Of a stretch of 64,000 bases of DNA, positions 51,296-59,337 are shown one piece after another. Source of the stretch: Bacteroides caecimuris. Lineage in GTDB: Bacteria > Bacteroidota > Bacteroidia > Bacteroidales > Bacteroidaceae. The stretch covers positions 372,001 to 436,000 of the forward strand of contig NZ_CP015401.2 in NCBI RefSeq assembly GCF_001688725.2. The letters run 5' to 3'. The first letter of the stretch is position 1. Every line of letters begins with the position of its first letter. The position numbers and the translations under genes are program-made. The notes beneath the pieces were generated by a model. The model saw only the letters and a program-made list of their open reading frames with translations, was not told the DNA's origin and ran no database searches.

Positions 51296-51376
51296 AGGCA
51301 CGGATTTCACGGATTAAACGGTATAGTTTGGTCCAAGAGATTTTAAAAACTGTGTAACCCGCGTAATCCGTGCCTA
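51296..51376. repeat. Dispersed palindromic element, GGCACGG family, copy 2
   Basis: AGGCACGGATTTCACGGATT (51296-51315) is inverted against AATCCGTGCCT near 51354-51376, whose complement reads AGGCACGGATTACGCGG. The element resembles 18447-18519 in sharing GGCACGG plus a downstream CACGGATT word. It sits between tpiA and the SPOR gene. Confidence 0.75.
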
Positions 51377-51391
51377 AATATTGTTTATAGA

Positions 51392-51841
51392 ATGAGAAAA
51401 CTAGCTTTATTTACTTTGATGTTGGTATTGGCAGTTGTCGGTGTACAGGCACAGAGCATTGTCAAAAGTCTGGAACGTAACGTTCCGGGACAAGGAAAGG
51501 TGACTATTCATCAAGATCCCCGTATTGAGGCTCTGATAGGGATGGAACGTCCTGCAACAGGTGAACAGAAAGTAATAAAGACTTCCGGGTTCAGAATACA
51601 GGCGTATGCCGGTAATAATACTCGTCAGGCTAAGAATGATGCTTATCATGTAGCATCACGCGTCAAAGTGTATTTTCCGGAATTGACGGTATATACTTCG
51701 TTCAATCCACCTCGTTGGCTTTGTCGTGTAGGTGATTTCCGGAGCATTGAAGAGGCGGACGCAATGATGCGTCGGTTGAAGTCTACCGGTGTGTTCAAAG
51801 AGGTTTCTATTGTAAGAGACCAGATTAATATTCCTTTATAA
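51392..51841 (+). CDS. Secreted SPOR-domain protein
   Basis: The 149-residue product has a signal peptide (residues 1-21, ending GVQAQS). Its SPOR domain lies in the second half, with [40 protein letters not shown] and [24 protein letters not shown] domains bind denuded peptidoglycan strands, usually at division sites. The gene precedes folE by 7 bases, so they probably share a transcript. No additional catalytic domain is present. Confidence 0.85.
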   Translation: MRKLALFTLMLVLAVVGVQAQSIVKSLERNVPGQGKVTIHQDPRIEALIGMERPATGEQKVIKTSGFRIQAYAGNNTRQAKNDAYHVASRVKVYFPELTVYTSFNPPRWLCRVGDFRSIEEADAMMRRLKSTGVFKEVSIVRDQINIPL

Positions 51842-51848
51842 TTGTATC

Positions 51849-52439
51849 ATGTTAGAAAAAGAAGAAATTGTTTCTCCGAATCTGGAGGAGTTGAAGAGTC
51901 ATTATCGTAGTATTATAACTTTGTTGGGCGAAGATGCCGAACGGGAAGGGTTGCTGAAAACTCCGGAGCGTGTGGCTAAAGCAATGTTAAGTTTGACGAA
52001 AGGGTATCACATGGATCCTCATGAAGTGCTTCGCTCTGCTAAATTCCAGGAAGAATACAGTCAGATGGTGATTGTGAAAGATATCGATTTCTTCTCCCTT
52101 TGCGAACATCACATGTTGCCGTTCTACGGGAAGGCACACGTGGCTTATATTCCTAACGGCTATATCACTGGGTTGAGCAAGATAGCCCGTGTAGTCGATA
52201 TATTCTCTCATCGCCTGCAAGTGCAGGAACGCATGACACTGCAAATCAAAGAGTGTATTCAGGAAACACTGAATCCGTTAGGTGTAATGGTGGTAGTGGA
52301 AGCCAAACACATGTGTATGCAGATGCGTGGTGTAGAAAAACAAAACTCTATTACTACTACTTCAGATTTTACTGGGGCTTTCAATCAGGCAAAAACTCGT
52401 GAAGAGTTTATGAATCTGATTCAACACGGGACTTTGTAG
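51849..52439 (+). CDS. folE: GTP cyclohydrolase I
   Basis: FolE converts GTP to dihydroneopterin triphosphate, the first step of folate (and tetrahydropterin) synthesis. The 196-residue product is the type I enzyme. The zinc Cys/His set is in [20 protein letters not shown] and [14 protein letters not shown], with the pocket residues in [30 protein letters not shown] and TTSDFTGAF. The N-terminal [21 protein letters not shown] is normal. The 22-bp repeats lie directly after it, between folE and the convergent dnaG. Confidence 0.96.
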   Translation: MLEKEEIVSPNLEELKSHYRSIITLLGEDAEREGLLKTPERVAKAMLSLTKGYHMDPHEVLRSAKFQEEYSQMVIVKDIDFFSLCEHHMLPFYGKAHVAYIPNGYITGLSKIARVVDIFSHRLQVQERMTLQIKECIQETLNPLGVMVVVEAKHMCMQMRGVEKQNSITTTSDFTGAFNQAKTREEFMNLIQHGTL

Positions 52440-52470
52440 AGAAAACCTGGTAAGAAACGCTATTGGGTTT

Positions 52471-52558
52471 CGGTATCGGGGAAGGCAGGCTTCGGTATCG
52501 ATGAAGAGGATGTGCGTTACCGATGAAGACATCTCACGGCACCGATGAGGAGTCATCG
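52471..52558. repeat. 22-bp-period degenerate tandem repeat, locus C (4 units)
   Basis: Units start at 52471, 52493, 52515 and 52537, spaced by exactly 22 bases: CGGTATCGGGGAAGG, CGGTATCGATGAAGA, CGTTACCGATGAAGA and CGGCACCGATGAGGA at the start of each. The last unit overlaps the dnaG stop codon (minus strand, 52553-52555), as the last unit at 20635 overlaps the BlaR1-like stop. The repeats fill the gap after folE. Confidence 0.85.
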
Positions 52559-54631
52559 CAGAACAACCCTGTCACCCAATCGTTTTGCCATGATGCTTTG
52601 TACGGTCTTCAACTCATTAAAGCGTTTCATAAGCGAGTCACATTTTTCATTATCTTGGGCGAGAGCAGGATCTTGCAGGGCATAAAGCATGTGCTTCAAT
52701 TCCTCTGTTACGATTGCATATTTGAAGTTAATCATTAACATCGGAACCATTTCATAGAGACGCTCTTCATCTGTTACGATCTTTTGGGATTTGGAGTGGT
52801 ATTTACTAAGCTGATACCGCACATTAATCAAATCCACACTCAATTTACTGATTACCGGATCAGGATGTGCCAGGAAGTAACGTTCAGCAATGAAATTGGA
52901 ATCATACATGTGTGCAGCAGCTTCCGATAACATTTGGCGGTGCAACGGATTATGAAAAGCTAACTCATCTTCTTTCAAATCATTAATCACATATTCTATA
53001 ACGGTTACCGGAATCTCGTTTCCTTCTTCATCAGTCAGGTTACACATGATTTTTTCTCCATAACGAACTACCGCTTGTAATATCAGCCGTTCGAATTTGT
53101 AGAATTCTTGTCCTTCCTTTCCTTCCTGGGGGATAAAAGATGCATAGTTGTCTTCCTGCAGAGCGGGAGGAACCTCTGTATATCCGTTATCTATTTCAGG
53201 GGACAACGGAATATCTCCGTTGGGCATCGGAGCATTTTCAGGCGGTGTCCCTTGAGACATTGTAGCTGTTCTTTCAGCCATCCGGCGTTCCCGTTCCGTT
53301 TGTTCAGCTCGTTTCTCTGCTTGAGTTTCCCGTCGTTTGGCAACTTCCGATACCAGTAACTTATCTTCTATATGAAGTAACTGTGCACATTCTTTGATAT
53401 AGACATCTCTGACAATTGCTTCCGGGATAACAGAAATACTTTGCACCAAATTGCCAATCAGTTCCGCACGCTTGATGGGATCTTTTCCTGCATCCTCCAG
53501 CAGCAAGTTTGTTTTGAAGCGGATAAAGTCCGTTTCATGTTCGGAGATGAAAGCTTGGAATTCCGTTGAGTTATGTTTGCGGGCAAAAGAGTCCGGGTCG
53601 TCCCCATCGGGAAGAAGACAGACTTTGATATTCATACCTTCCTCCAACAACATGTCAATTCCCCGGATAGAGGCCTTGATACCCGCTGCGTCACCGTCGT
53701 AAAGCACAGTCATGTTGTTGGTGAACCGGTGAATCATACGGATTTGTCCCGATGTAAGGGCGGTTCCCGAAGAAGCAACCACATTCTCTATACCGGATTG
53801 ATGCATGGAGATTACATCCGTGTAACCTTCAACCAAAAAACAACGGTCTTGTTTTACAATAGCCTGTTTGGCAAAATATATACCGTATAATTCGTTACTT
53901 TTATGATAGATTTCCGATTCGGGTGAATTGACGTATTTTACTTTAACCCCTTTCGTTGCACTGGCAAGTACACGTCCGCCAAAAGCCACCACTTTACCGG
54001 AAAGCGTATGGACAGGGAAAATCACACGTCCCCAAAAACGATCCCGCAATCGGTGGTCATCCGTTTCGTAGCAAAGTCCGGTTTTTACCAGATACTCTTT
54101 TTTATATCCTTTTTGGATTGCCTCTTTGGCGAATGCATCGTGACTTTCAGTACAGTAGCCTAATTGGAATTTCTCAATAATGTCGTCGCGAAAGCCACGG
54201 TTGCGGAAATAAGCCATACCGATGCTACGCCCGTCTATATGATTTTTTAGTATGTTCTGGAAATAATCGCGCGCAAAGTTATTGACGATAAACAGACTTT
54301 CGCGTTCGCTTTGCACAAACTTCTCTTCATCACTTAATTCCCGCTCTTTGATTTCAATATTGTATTTCTTGGCAAGGTACTTCAGCGCTTCCGGATATGA
54401 CATCTGCTCGTGCTCCATAATGAAATGCACTGCGTTTCCACCTTTTCCACAAGCAAAACATTTGCATAATCCTTTGGCGGGAGAGACATAAAAAGAAGGG
54501 GTTTTATCACTGTGGAACGGACACAAACCGACGTAATTGACACCACGTTTGCGCAGGGTGACAAAATCCGAAACGACATCCATAATTTGTGCCGCGTCCA
54601 ATATCCGGTCTATGGTAACTTGATCTATCAT
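52553..54631 (-). CDS. dnaG: DNA primase
   Basis: DnaG makes the RNA primers for replication. From ATG 54631 (MIDQVTIDRILDAAQIMDVV) the product has 692 residues; the longer frame starts upstream of the transcript start set by the promoter. The N-terminal zinc domain has LCPFHSDKTPSFYVSPAKG then CFACGKGGNAVHFI. The RNA polymerase core follows, with the TOPRIM motif VEGYTDVISMHQSG and VLYDGDAAGIKASIRG. A longer-than-usual linker after the core is Glu/Arg-rich (RRETQAEKRAEQTERERRMA). The C-terminal helicase-binding part is helical. It is convergent with folE. Confidence 0.95.
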   Translation of the reverse strand: MIDQVTIDRILDAAQIMDVVSDFVTLRKRGVNYVGLCPFHSDKTPSFYVSPAKGLCKCFACGKGGNAVHFIMEHEQMSYPEALKYLAKKYNIEIKERELSDEEKFVQSERESLFIVNNFARDYFQNILKNHIDGRSIGMAYFRNRGFRDDIIEKFQLGYCTESHDAFAKEAIQKGYKKEYLVKTGLCYETDDHRLRDRFWGRVIFPVHTLSGKVVAFGGRVLASATKGVKVKYVNSPESEIYHKSNELYGIYFAKQAIVKQDRCFLVEGYTDVISMHQSGIENVVASSGTALTSGQIRMIHRFTNNMTVLYDGDAAGIKASIRGIDMLLEEGMNIKVCLLPDGDDPDSFARKHNSTEFQAFISEHETDFIRFKTNLLLEDAGKDPIKRAELIGNLVQSISVIPEAIVRDVYIKECAQLLHIEDKLLVSEVAKRRETQAEKRAEQTERERRMAERTATMSQGTPPENAPMPNGDIPLSPEIDNGYTEVPPALQEDNYASFIPQEGKEGQEFYKFERLILQAVVRYGEKIMCNLTDEEGNEIPVTVIEYVINDLKEDELAFHNPLHRQMLSEAAAHMYDSNFIAERYFLAHPDPVISKLSVDLINVRYQLSKYHSKSQKIVTDEERLYEMVPMLMINFKYAIVTEELKHMLYALQDPALAQDNEKCDSLMKRFNELKTVQSIMAKRLGDRVVLR

Positions 54632-54662
54632 TCTTTCTCCTGTGAATCCGTTTTTGCGGATA

Positions 54663-54693
54663 CAAAGGTACACATAAAAAAATCCCCTGCAAA
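54663..54693 (-). promoter_or_regulatory. Promoter of dnaG
   Basis: On the minus strand TTTG (54693-54690), 19 bases, then TACCTTTG (54670-54663), an exact consensus match. Its -33 box lies inside the hairpin loop side of the tyrA terminator. Confidence 0.8.
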
Positions 54694-54713
54694 CAAAAAA
54701 GTATGCAGAGGAT
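54676..54713 (-). terminator. Terminator of the aromatic amino acid operon
   Basis: On the minus strand ATCCTCTGCA (54713-54704) pairs with TGCAGGGGAT (54691-54682), ten bases with one G-U pair, followed by a run of T residues. The hairpin overlaps the dnaG promoter. Confidence 0.75.
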
Positions 54714-54811
54714 CGTTAAATCTTGCCTATATAAAGGATGGTTCTGTAACCGGAGAGGTACATGGAAGATTATTATTTCCCCTGATCCCTCTCTATATAA
54801 TAGATAATGGA

Positions 54812-55585
54812 TTATTTAATCTTCTCCCGAATCTTAGTCAGATACTTTTTCATTCCTTCCGCATCTTTGTTCTCAATAATTTCGAGAAGATTTTTCAACT
54901 CTGTGCGGATATTGGCTACCTGTCCCGGAGTGCGTGGGTTGAACAGGATTTCCTGAAGCAGGTAGTCGTCTTCGCTTAATAGGCCTTTGGCAATTGCCAT
55001 GTGTTTTTTGAACGTAGTTCCCGGAGCTTCCTGATGTTTCATTACGGCAGCAAATACAAAAGTCGATACGAACGGAATAGAAAGCGAGTAGGCTACTGTT
55101 TCGTCGTGTTCGTCGAACGTATATTCGAAGATGTTTAAACGCAATGTCTGATAGAGATCTTTGAAGAATATTTTTCCCAGATGGTCTCCTTCACTGATGA
55201 TGATGGCATTCTCGTTGCTTAGGTTACTAAGACTAGCAAAAGTAGGACCAAACATCGGGTGGCTGGAGACATAACGGAAACCGCTTTCTTCATAAAACTT
55301 CTTCAGTCCTGTTTTTACAGAGGCAATGTCACTAATGATACAGTCTTTCGGTAACACAGGCAATACTTTATGAAAGGCATCCAGCGTGTACTTCACTGTA
55401 ACGGCATTAATAACCAGTTCCGGTTCAAAGTCCTTAATTTCCTCCAATGTGGTGAAACGATACGTGTTATAGACAAAACGCAACTGGTGCGGGTTGACGT
55501 CGAACACGGCCGTCTCATGTTGAAAGCTTAATATATCAGTAAAGAAAGAGCCCATTTTGCCGGCTCCAAGGATTAATATTCTCAT
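54812..55585 (-). CDS. tyrA: Prephenate dehydrogenase
   Basis: TyrA oxidises prephenate to 4-hydroxyphenylpyruvate for tyrosine synthesis. The 257-residue product is a single-domain-plus-helical form without ACT or chorismate-mutase fusions. The NAD motif is ILILGAGKMGSFFTDI, followed by IISDIASVKTGLKKF, the conserved YVSSHPMFGPTFASL with the active-site His, and the helical domain with HDETVAYSLSIPFVSTF. It is the last gene of pheA-aminotransferase-aroF/CM-tyrA, separated from its neighbour by 130 bases with an inverted-repeat element. Confidence 0.9.
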   Translation of the reverse strand: MRILILGAGKMGSFFTDILSFQHETAVFDVNPHQLRFVYNTYRFTTLEEIKDFEPELVINAVTVKYTLDAFHKVLPVLPKDCIISDIASVKTGLKKFYEESGFRYVSSHPMFGPTFASLSNLSNENAIIISEGDHLGKIFFKDLYQTLRLNIFEYTFDEHDETVAYSLSIPFVSTFVFAAVMKHQEAPGTTFKKHMAIAKGLLSEDDYLLQEILFNPRTPGQVANIRTELKNLLEIIENKDAEGMKKYLTKIREKIK

Positions 55586-55603
55586 AATATTTATTTAAAA
55601 ATC

Positions 55604-55708
55604 CTTTCCCTGACCCTCTCCCAAGGAGAACAGACTAAAAGTTACTCTTGTCAATATGAACAGGAGGTTACTTTCTTTCCTCTCTTTGGAAGAGGGTTAG
55701 GGGAGAGG
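55604..55708. repeat. Inverted-repeat element between tyrA and aroF/CM
   Basis: CTTTCCCTGACCCTCTCCCA (55604-55623) with AGGAGA to 55629 is inverted, with several mismatches, against 55680-55708 (CTCTTTGGAAGAGGGTTAGG then GGAGAGG). The words CCCTGACCCTCTCCCAAGGAG are of a kind seen widely in Bacteroides intergenic DNA. It fills most of the gap inside the aromatic operon. Confidence 0.65.
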
Positions 55709-55715
55709 CTGCTTT

Positions 55716-56777
55716 TTATTTATTAATAATTTCCATCTGTTGACGAACCGATTCTTCGTGGATGGCTTCGAAAATTTTCTTCATAAACTCGCTGTCCATA
55801 CCACACTGTTCGCCCTGCGCGCCACGTTTTTCCAAGATTTCATTGTAACGTCCGGCTTGAAGAACGGTGATTCCATGCTCTTTTTTGTAAGTACCGATTT
55901 CGCGGGCTACGCGCATTCTTTTTGATAGCTCCTGAATGATATTGTCGTCGCATTCGTCAATTTGTTTACGGAGTTGTGACAGACTTTCAGTAGATTGCGT
56001 ATCAGTACGGATCACCAGCAGATTGAGGATATAGTCGAGTACATCCGGAGTGACTTGTTGAGAAGCATCACTCCAAGCACAGTCCGGGTTACAGTGGCTT
56101 TCTACGATCAGACCATCGAAGTTCAAGTCCATCGCCTGTTGGCAAAGCGGAGCTACTAACTCGCGTTTTCCACCGATATGACTCGGATCACAGAAAATCG
56201 GAAGATTAGGGATACGGCGGCGCAGTTCGATAGGAATATGCCATTGGGGAAGATTACGGTAGATCTTCTTGTCATAGCTGCTGAAGCCACGATGGATAGC
56301 ACCCAGGCGTTTCAAACCAGCGTTGTTGATACGTTCCAGTGCTCCGATCCATAATTCGAGATCCGGGTTCACCGGGTTCTTAACCAATACAGGGATATCA
56401 ACACCTTTCAGCGCATCGGCGATTTCCTGTACGGCGAAAGGATTGGCAGTGGTACGTGCGCCTACCCAAAGAATATCAATACCCGCTTTCAGACATTCGT
56501 AAACATGTTTGGCTGTTGCTACTTCCGTAGAAACATACATTCCTGTTTCTTTCTTTACCTCTTTCAACCAGGCAAGCCCTTCTACGCCGATACCTTCGAA
56601 ACCTCCCGGTTTGGTACGCGGTTTCCAAATGCCGGCACGATATATTTTCTGTCCTTTTGCAGCCAGTTGTTTGGCTGTATCCATTACTTGTTCTTCAGTT
56701 TCTGCGCTACAAGGGCCGGCAATAACAATCGGTCTTTTAGCTTCAATGCCCGGTAATAAAATTGATTCGAGTTCCAT
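55716..56777 (-). CDS. Bifunctional DAHP synthase / chorismate mutase
   Basis: This enzyme combines the first shikimate step (phosphoenolpyruvate plus erythrose 4-phosphate) with chorismate mutase, diverting flux to prephenate. The 353-residue product has an N-terminal type I-beta DAHP synthase domain (1-260) with AGPCSAETEEQVMDTAKQLA, IYRAGIWKPRTKPGGFEGIG, VKNPVNPDLELWIGALERI, GLKRLGAIHRGFSSYDKKIY and FCDPSHIGGKREL. An AroQ-type mutase at the end carries SQLRKQIDECDDNIIQELSK and RMRVAREIGTYKKEHGI. The fusion probably makes the mutase a sensor for feedback control. It lies between the aminotransferase and tyrA. Confidence 0.92.
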   Translation of the reverse strand: MELESILLPGIEAKRPIVIAGPCSAETEEQVMDTAKQLAAKGQKIYRAGIWKPRTKPGGFEGIGVEGLAWLKEVKKETGMYVSTEVATAKHVYECLKAGIDILWVGARTTANPFAVQEIADALKGVDIPVLVKNPVNPDLELWIGALERINNAGLKRLGAIHRGFSSYDKKIYRNLPQWHIPIELRRRIPNLPIFCDPSHIGGKRELVAPLCQQAMDLNFDGLIVESHCNPDCAWSDASQQVTPDVLDYILNLLVIRTDTQSTESLSQLRKQIDECDDNIIQELSKRMRVAREIGTYKKEHGITVLQAGRYNEILEKRGAQGEQCGMDSEFMKKIFEAIHEESVRQQMEIINK

Positions 56778-56885
56778 ATTCTTATTTGTTTTTATTCTTT
56801 TAATAACTTGTTTTCGTTGAATTTGTTCTGTCTCATTATGCTGCTGTTTTCTTCTCTTTTTCTTTGAAGAGAGAACAACAGAAAC

Positions 56886-58064
56886 CTATATTCTTTTTAT
56901 TCTTTCCAGTGCTTCCGCCAGTTTATTGTCTTTGCAACAAAGAGAGATACGAATATATCTTGCTCCGTTACTGCCGAAAATAAATCCCGGAGTGATAAAC
57001 ACTCTTGCTTCATGCAGCACCTTTTCCGTCAGTTCCTCTACATCCTTGCAGGAAGCGGGAATCTTTCCCCAAAGGAACATTCCTACTTGCTTTTCATCGT
57101 AGGTGCATCCCAATGTTTTCATAATCTCACCGGCGAGGTGACGACGGTTGCGATAGTTTTCGTTATTGCCTTCATACCAGTCTGCTTCTGCTTCAAGAGC
57201 AGTTGCTGCAGCCAGTTGCATGGCACGGAACATACCGCTGTCGATATTACTTTTCACTTTCAATATCCATTGCACGAATTCTGCGTTCGACGCCAACATA
57301 CCGATACGCCAGCCGGGCATATTGTGACTTTTGCTCATAGAGTTGAACTCGATGCAACAGTCTTTGGCTCCCGGCACACTTAGAATACTGATAGGCTTAT
57401 CGTTCAGGATAAAGCTGTATGGATTGTCGTTCACAATCACGATATTCTTTCGGCGGGCAAAATCAACAAGGCGCTCATAGATTTCCGGAGTAGCATTGGC
57501 TCCTGTCGGCATATTCGGGTAGTTGGTCCACATCAGTTTTACACGACTAAGATCCATCTTTTCCAGTGCCTCAAAGTCAGGCATCCAACCGTCTTCTTCT
57601 TTCAGGTCATAGTTGATAACTTCCGCGCCAAGTATCTTACTTAAAGAAGTATAGGTGGGGTATCCCGGATTCGGGACTAACACCTGCTCACCCGGATTGA
57701 CAAATGCCAGCGTAACATGGAGGATTCCTTCTTTTGAACCGATCAATGGTTGTATTTCCGTATTCGGATTCAGTTCCACTCCGTACCAGCGTTGATACCA
57801 ATTGGCGAAACCTTTGCGCAGTTCGGGGATACCTACATACGGTTGATAACCGTGTCCGTTAGGATCATGAGCATTGTTGCACAATGTTTCGATGGTTTCC
57901 CTTGAAGGAGGCATATCGGGGCTTCCGATACCGAGGCTGATGACATCTTTTCCTTCAGCATTCATCTGTGCTACCTCTTTAAGTTTCTTTGAGAAGTAGT
58001 ATTCGCTAACGCTTGCCAATCTGTCGGCAGGAGCGATTTTATACGTTTGACTTTCCTTCTGCAT
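56886..58064 (-). CDS. Class I PLP aminotransferase of the aromatic operon
   Basis: The 392-residue fold-type-I aminotransferase probably acts on phenylpyruvate and 4-hydroxyphenylpyruvate (or prephenate), given its place in the operon. It has SLGIGSPDMPPSRETIETLC near the N-terminus, the Asn in WTNYPNMPTGANATPEIYE, the Asp/Tyr pair in IVNDNPYSF, the PLP lysine in SMSKSHNMPGWRIGM, and the carboxylate Arg in ARYIRISLCC. Its start overlaps the pheA 3' end by 26 bases, so it is translationally coupled to pheA. An alternative substrate such as aspartate or LL-diaminopimelate is possible by family alone. Confidence 0.88.
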   Translation of the reverse strand: MQKESQTYKIAPADRLASVSEYYFSKKLKEVAQMNAEGKDVISLGIGSPDMPPSRETIETLCNNAHDPNGHGYQPYVGIPELRKGFANWYQRWYGVELNPNTEIQPLIGSKEGILHVTLAFVNPGEQVLVPNPGYPTYTSLSKILGAEVINYDLKEEDGWMPDFEALEKMDLSRVKLMWTNYPNMPTGANATPEIYERLVDFARRKNIVIVNDNPYSFILNDKPISILSVPGAKDCCIEFNSMSKSHNMPGWRIGMLASNAEFVQWILKVKSNIDSGMFRAMQLAAATALEAEADWYEGNNENYRNRRHLAGEIMKTLGCTYDEKQVGMFLWGKIPASCKDVEELTEKVLHEARVFITPGFIFGSNGARYIRISLCCKDNKLAEALERIKRI

Positions 58065-58887
58065 ATTCGCCTAATAATTTAAGTTCTTTGGTTAATGGAG
58101 TGATTGCGGTAATAGATTGCTTGTATCTTAGATAATCGTTGAAAGCTACATCTACGTAAAATTGGTATTCCCATTCCCGTCCGATGATTGGTAACGATTG
58201 GATTTTTGTCAGATTGATATTATAGAACGATAGAATAGACAAAACCTGCGACAGACTGCCTTCCGTGTGCGGAAGAGTGAATACCATACTTGCCTTGTTG
58301 GTTGCGTTGACATGATGTTGGCGGAGTTCGTCCACTTGCCAGGGATCGGCAACTACCAGAAAACGGGTGAAGTTGTGTTTGTTCGTTTCAATGCCTTCCT
58401 GAAGAATTTTCATGCCGTAACGTTCGGCTGCTGCTTTGGAGCAGATGGCGGCATGGCCTTTCAGATTTTCATTCTTGATGATTTCCGCGCTGCGGGCAGT
58501 ATCTTCACCTTCCACTACTTTCAACTGTGGATGTTGATGCAGAAATTCGCGACATTGCATCAGGGCGATAGGGTGGGAGTTGACTTCAGTCAGGTCTTCC
58601 CAACTCTCATCAGGGAGACAGACGAAGCTGTGCGAGATACGCAGTTTGTATTCACCAATGATTTGTGTGCCGCTTTGTCGCAGCAACTCATTGTTGTGCA
58701 GCAAGCTTCCTGCAATCGTATTCTCGATGGCTAGCATTCCGATAACCTGGCTATCTTTTCGTATCGAAGTAAACACGTCTTCGAAGTTGGCACAACAGAT
58801 TAACTCTATTTCTTCTCCCTCGAAGTACTTGTGTGCGGCGATATCATGATATGAGCCGAGTGTTCCTTGAATTGCTATCTTTTTCAT
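58039..58887 (-). CDS. pheA: Prephenate dehydratase
   Basis: PheA converts prephenate to phenylpyruvate. The 282-residue product has the prephenate dehydratase domain (1-185), with IAIQGTLGSYHDIAAHKYF and VIGMLAIENTIAGSLLHNNE. The Thr-Arg-Phe active-site motif is in KHNFTRFLVVADPW. An ACT regulatory domain follows (about 195-280), with KASMVFTLPHTEGSLSQVLS and LTKIQSLPIIGREWEYQFYV, the Phe-binding ESRP-like site being replaced by QSLPI. There is no fused chorismate mutase; that activity is in the neighbouring gene. It heads the operon, preceded by a leader-peptide attenuator. Confidence 0.94.
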   Translation of the reverse strand: MKKIAIQGTLGSYHDIAAHKYFEGEEIELICCANFEDVFTSIRKDSQVIGMLAIENTIAGSLLHNNELLRQSGTQIIGEYKLRISHSFVCLPDESWEDLTEVNSHPIALMQCREFLHQHPQLKVVEGEDTARSAEIIKNENLKGHAAICSKAAAERYGMKILQEGIETNKHNFTRFLVVADPWQVDELRQHHVNATNKASMVFTLPHTEGSLSQVLSILSFYNINLTKIQSLPIIGREWEYQFYVDVAFNDYLRYKQSITAITPLTKELKLLGEYAEGKSNV

Positions 58888-58904
58888 TGTTCTAATGTAT
58901 TATA

Positions 58905-58939
58905 TAAAAAAATCCCGCGTCCATATTGGAGCGGGATTT
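58905..58939 (-). terminator. Attenuator terminator before pheA
   Basis: On the minus strand AAATCCCGC (58939-58931) pairs with GCGGGATTT (58918-58910), nine perfect pairs, followed by a run of T. The first arm extended (AAATCCCGCTC, 58939-58929) can instead pair with GAGCGGGA inside the leader ORF (59005-58998), giving an antiterminator. It ends transcripts 18-25 bases before pheA. Confidence 0.85.
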
Positions 58940-58978
58940 ATATGATTGATTTCTCTATTCAGTCCTTAAGCATCACTG

Positions 58979-59065
58979 TCACTTGATACATACAAACTCC
59001 CGCTCTACTTTGTTGCTAAAGTAAAAGTAAAAAAAGAAGTAATATGCATAAGTAAATGATTTCAT
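58979..59065 (-). CDS. Phe/Tyr-rich leader peptide of the aromatic operon
   Basis: A 28-codon ORF (ATG at 59065, TGA ending at 58979) lies just after the promoter. Residues 4-16 contain six Phe and five Tyr, with YAYYFFFYFYF at 6-16. This composition is extremely unlikely by chance and is the classical signature of a ribosome-mediated attenuator. Codons 15-16 (TAC TTT) form the left arm of a first hairpin with AAAGTA at codons 19-20. Codons 21-23 (GAG CGG GA) are the antiterminator arm. Stalling for lack of charged tRNA-Phe or tRNA-Tyr would favour the antiterminator and express pheA and downstream genes. Confidence 0.88.
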   Translation of the reverse strand: MKSFTYAYYFFFYFYFSNKVEREFVCIK

Positions 59066-59104
59066 TCGAATCTTTGTTTTTTGCTTTGGTTTCTAATTCT
59101 GGGG

Positions 59105-59134
59105 CAAAAGTAATAATTTTCTGTTAGATGCAAA
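59105..59134 (-). promoter_or_regulatory. Promoter of the Phe/Tyr operon
   Basis: On the minus strand TTTG (59134-59131), 18 bases, then TACTTTTG (59112-59105). The transcript starts near 59098 and contains the leader ORF at 59065. Confidence 0.75.
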
Positions 59135-59260
59135 TAAAAAACGATATTTTTTTTGTTTTTTCATCTAAAAAGGATGAAAAAGGTATAAGATATAGGGAGG
59201 ATTAAACGGAATGTTTCTGGATTGTAGAATTGAGTCCTTTTTAGTTAGATCCCTATATAT

Positions 59261-59303
59261 AAAAGTAGTGGTCGTTTCCAAAATAGAAACGACCACTACT
59301 TTT
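59261..59303. terminator. Perfect 18-bp hairpin after the TPR gene
   Basis: AAAAGTAGTGGTCGTTTC (59261-59278) and GAAACGACCACTACTTTT (59286-59303) form a perfect 18-bp stem with a 7-base loop. It lies 35 bases after the stop of the TPR gene (minus strand), with A/T runs on both arms, so it likely terminates that transcript before the Phe/Tyr promoter. Confidence 0.75.
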
Positions 59304-59337
59304 ATGATATATCTTACAAAACAATCAAAAAAAACAA

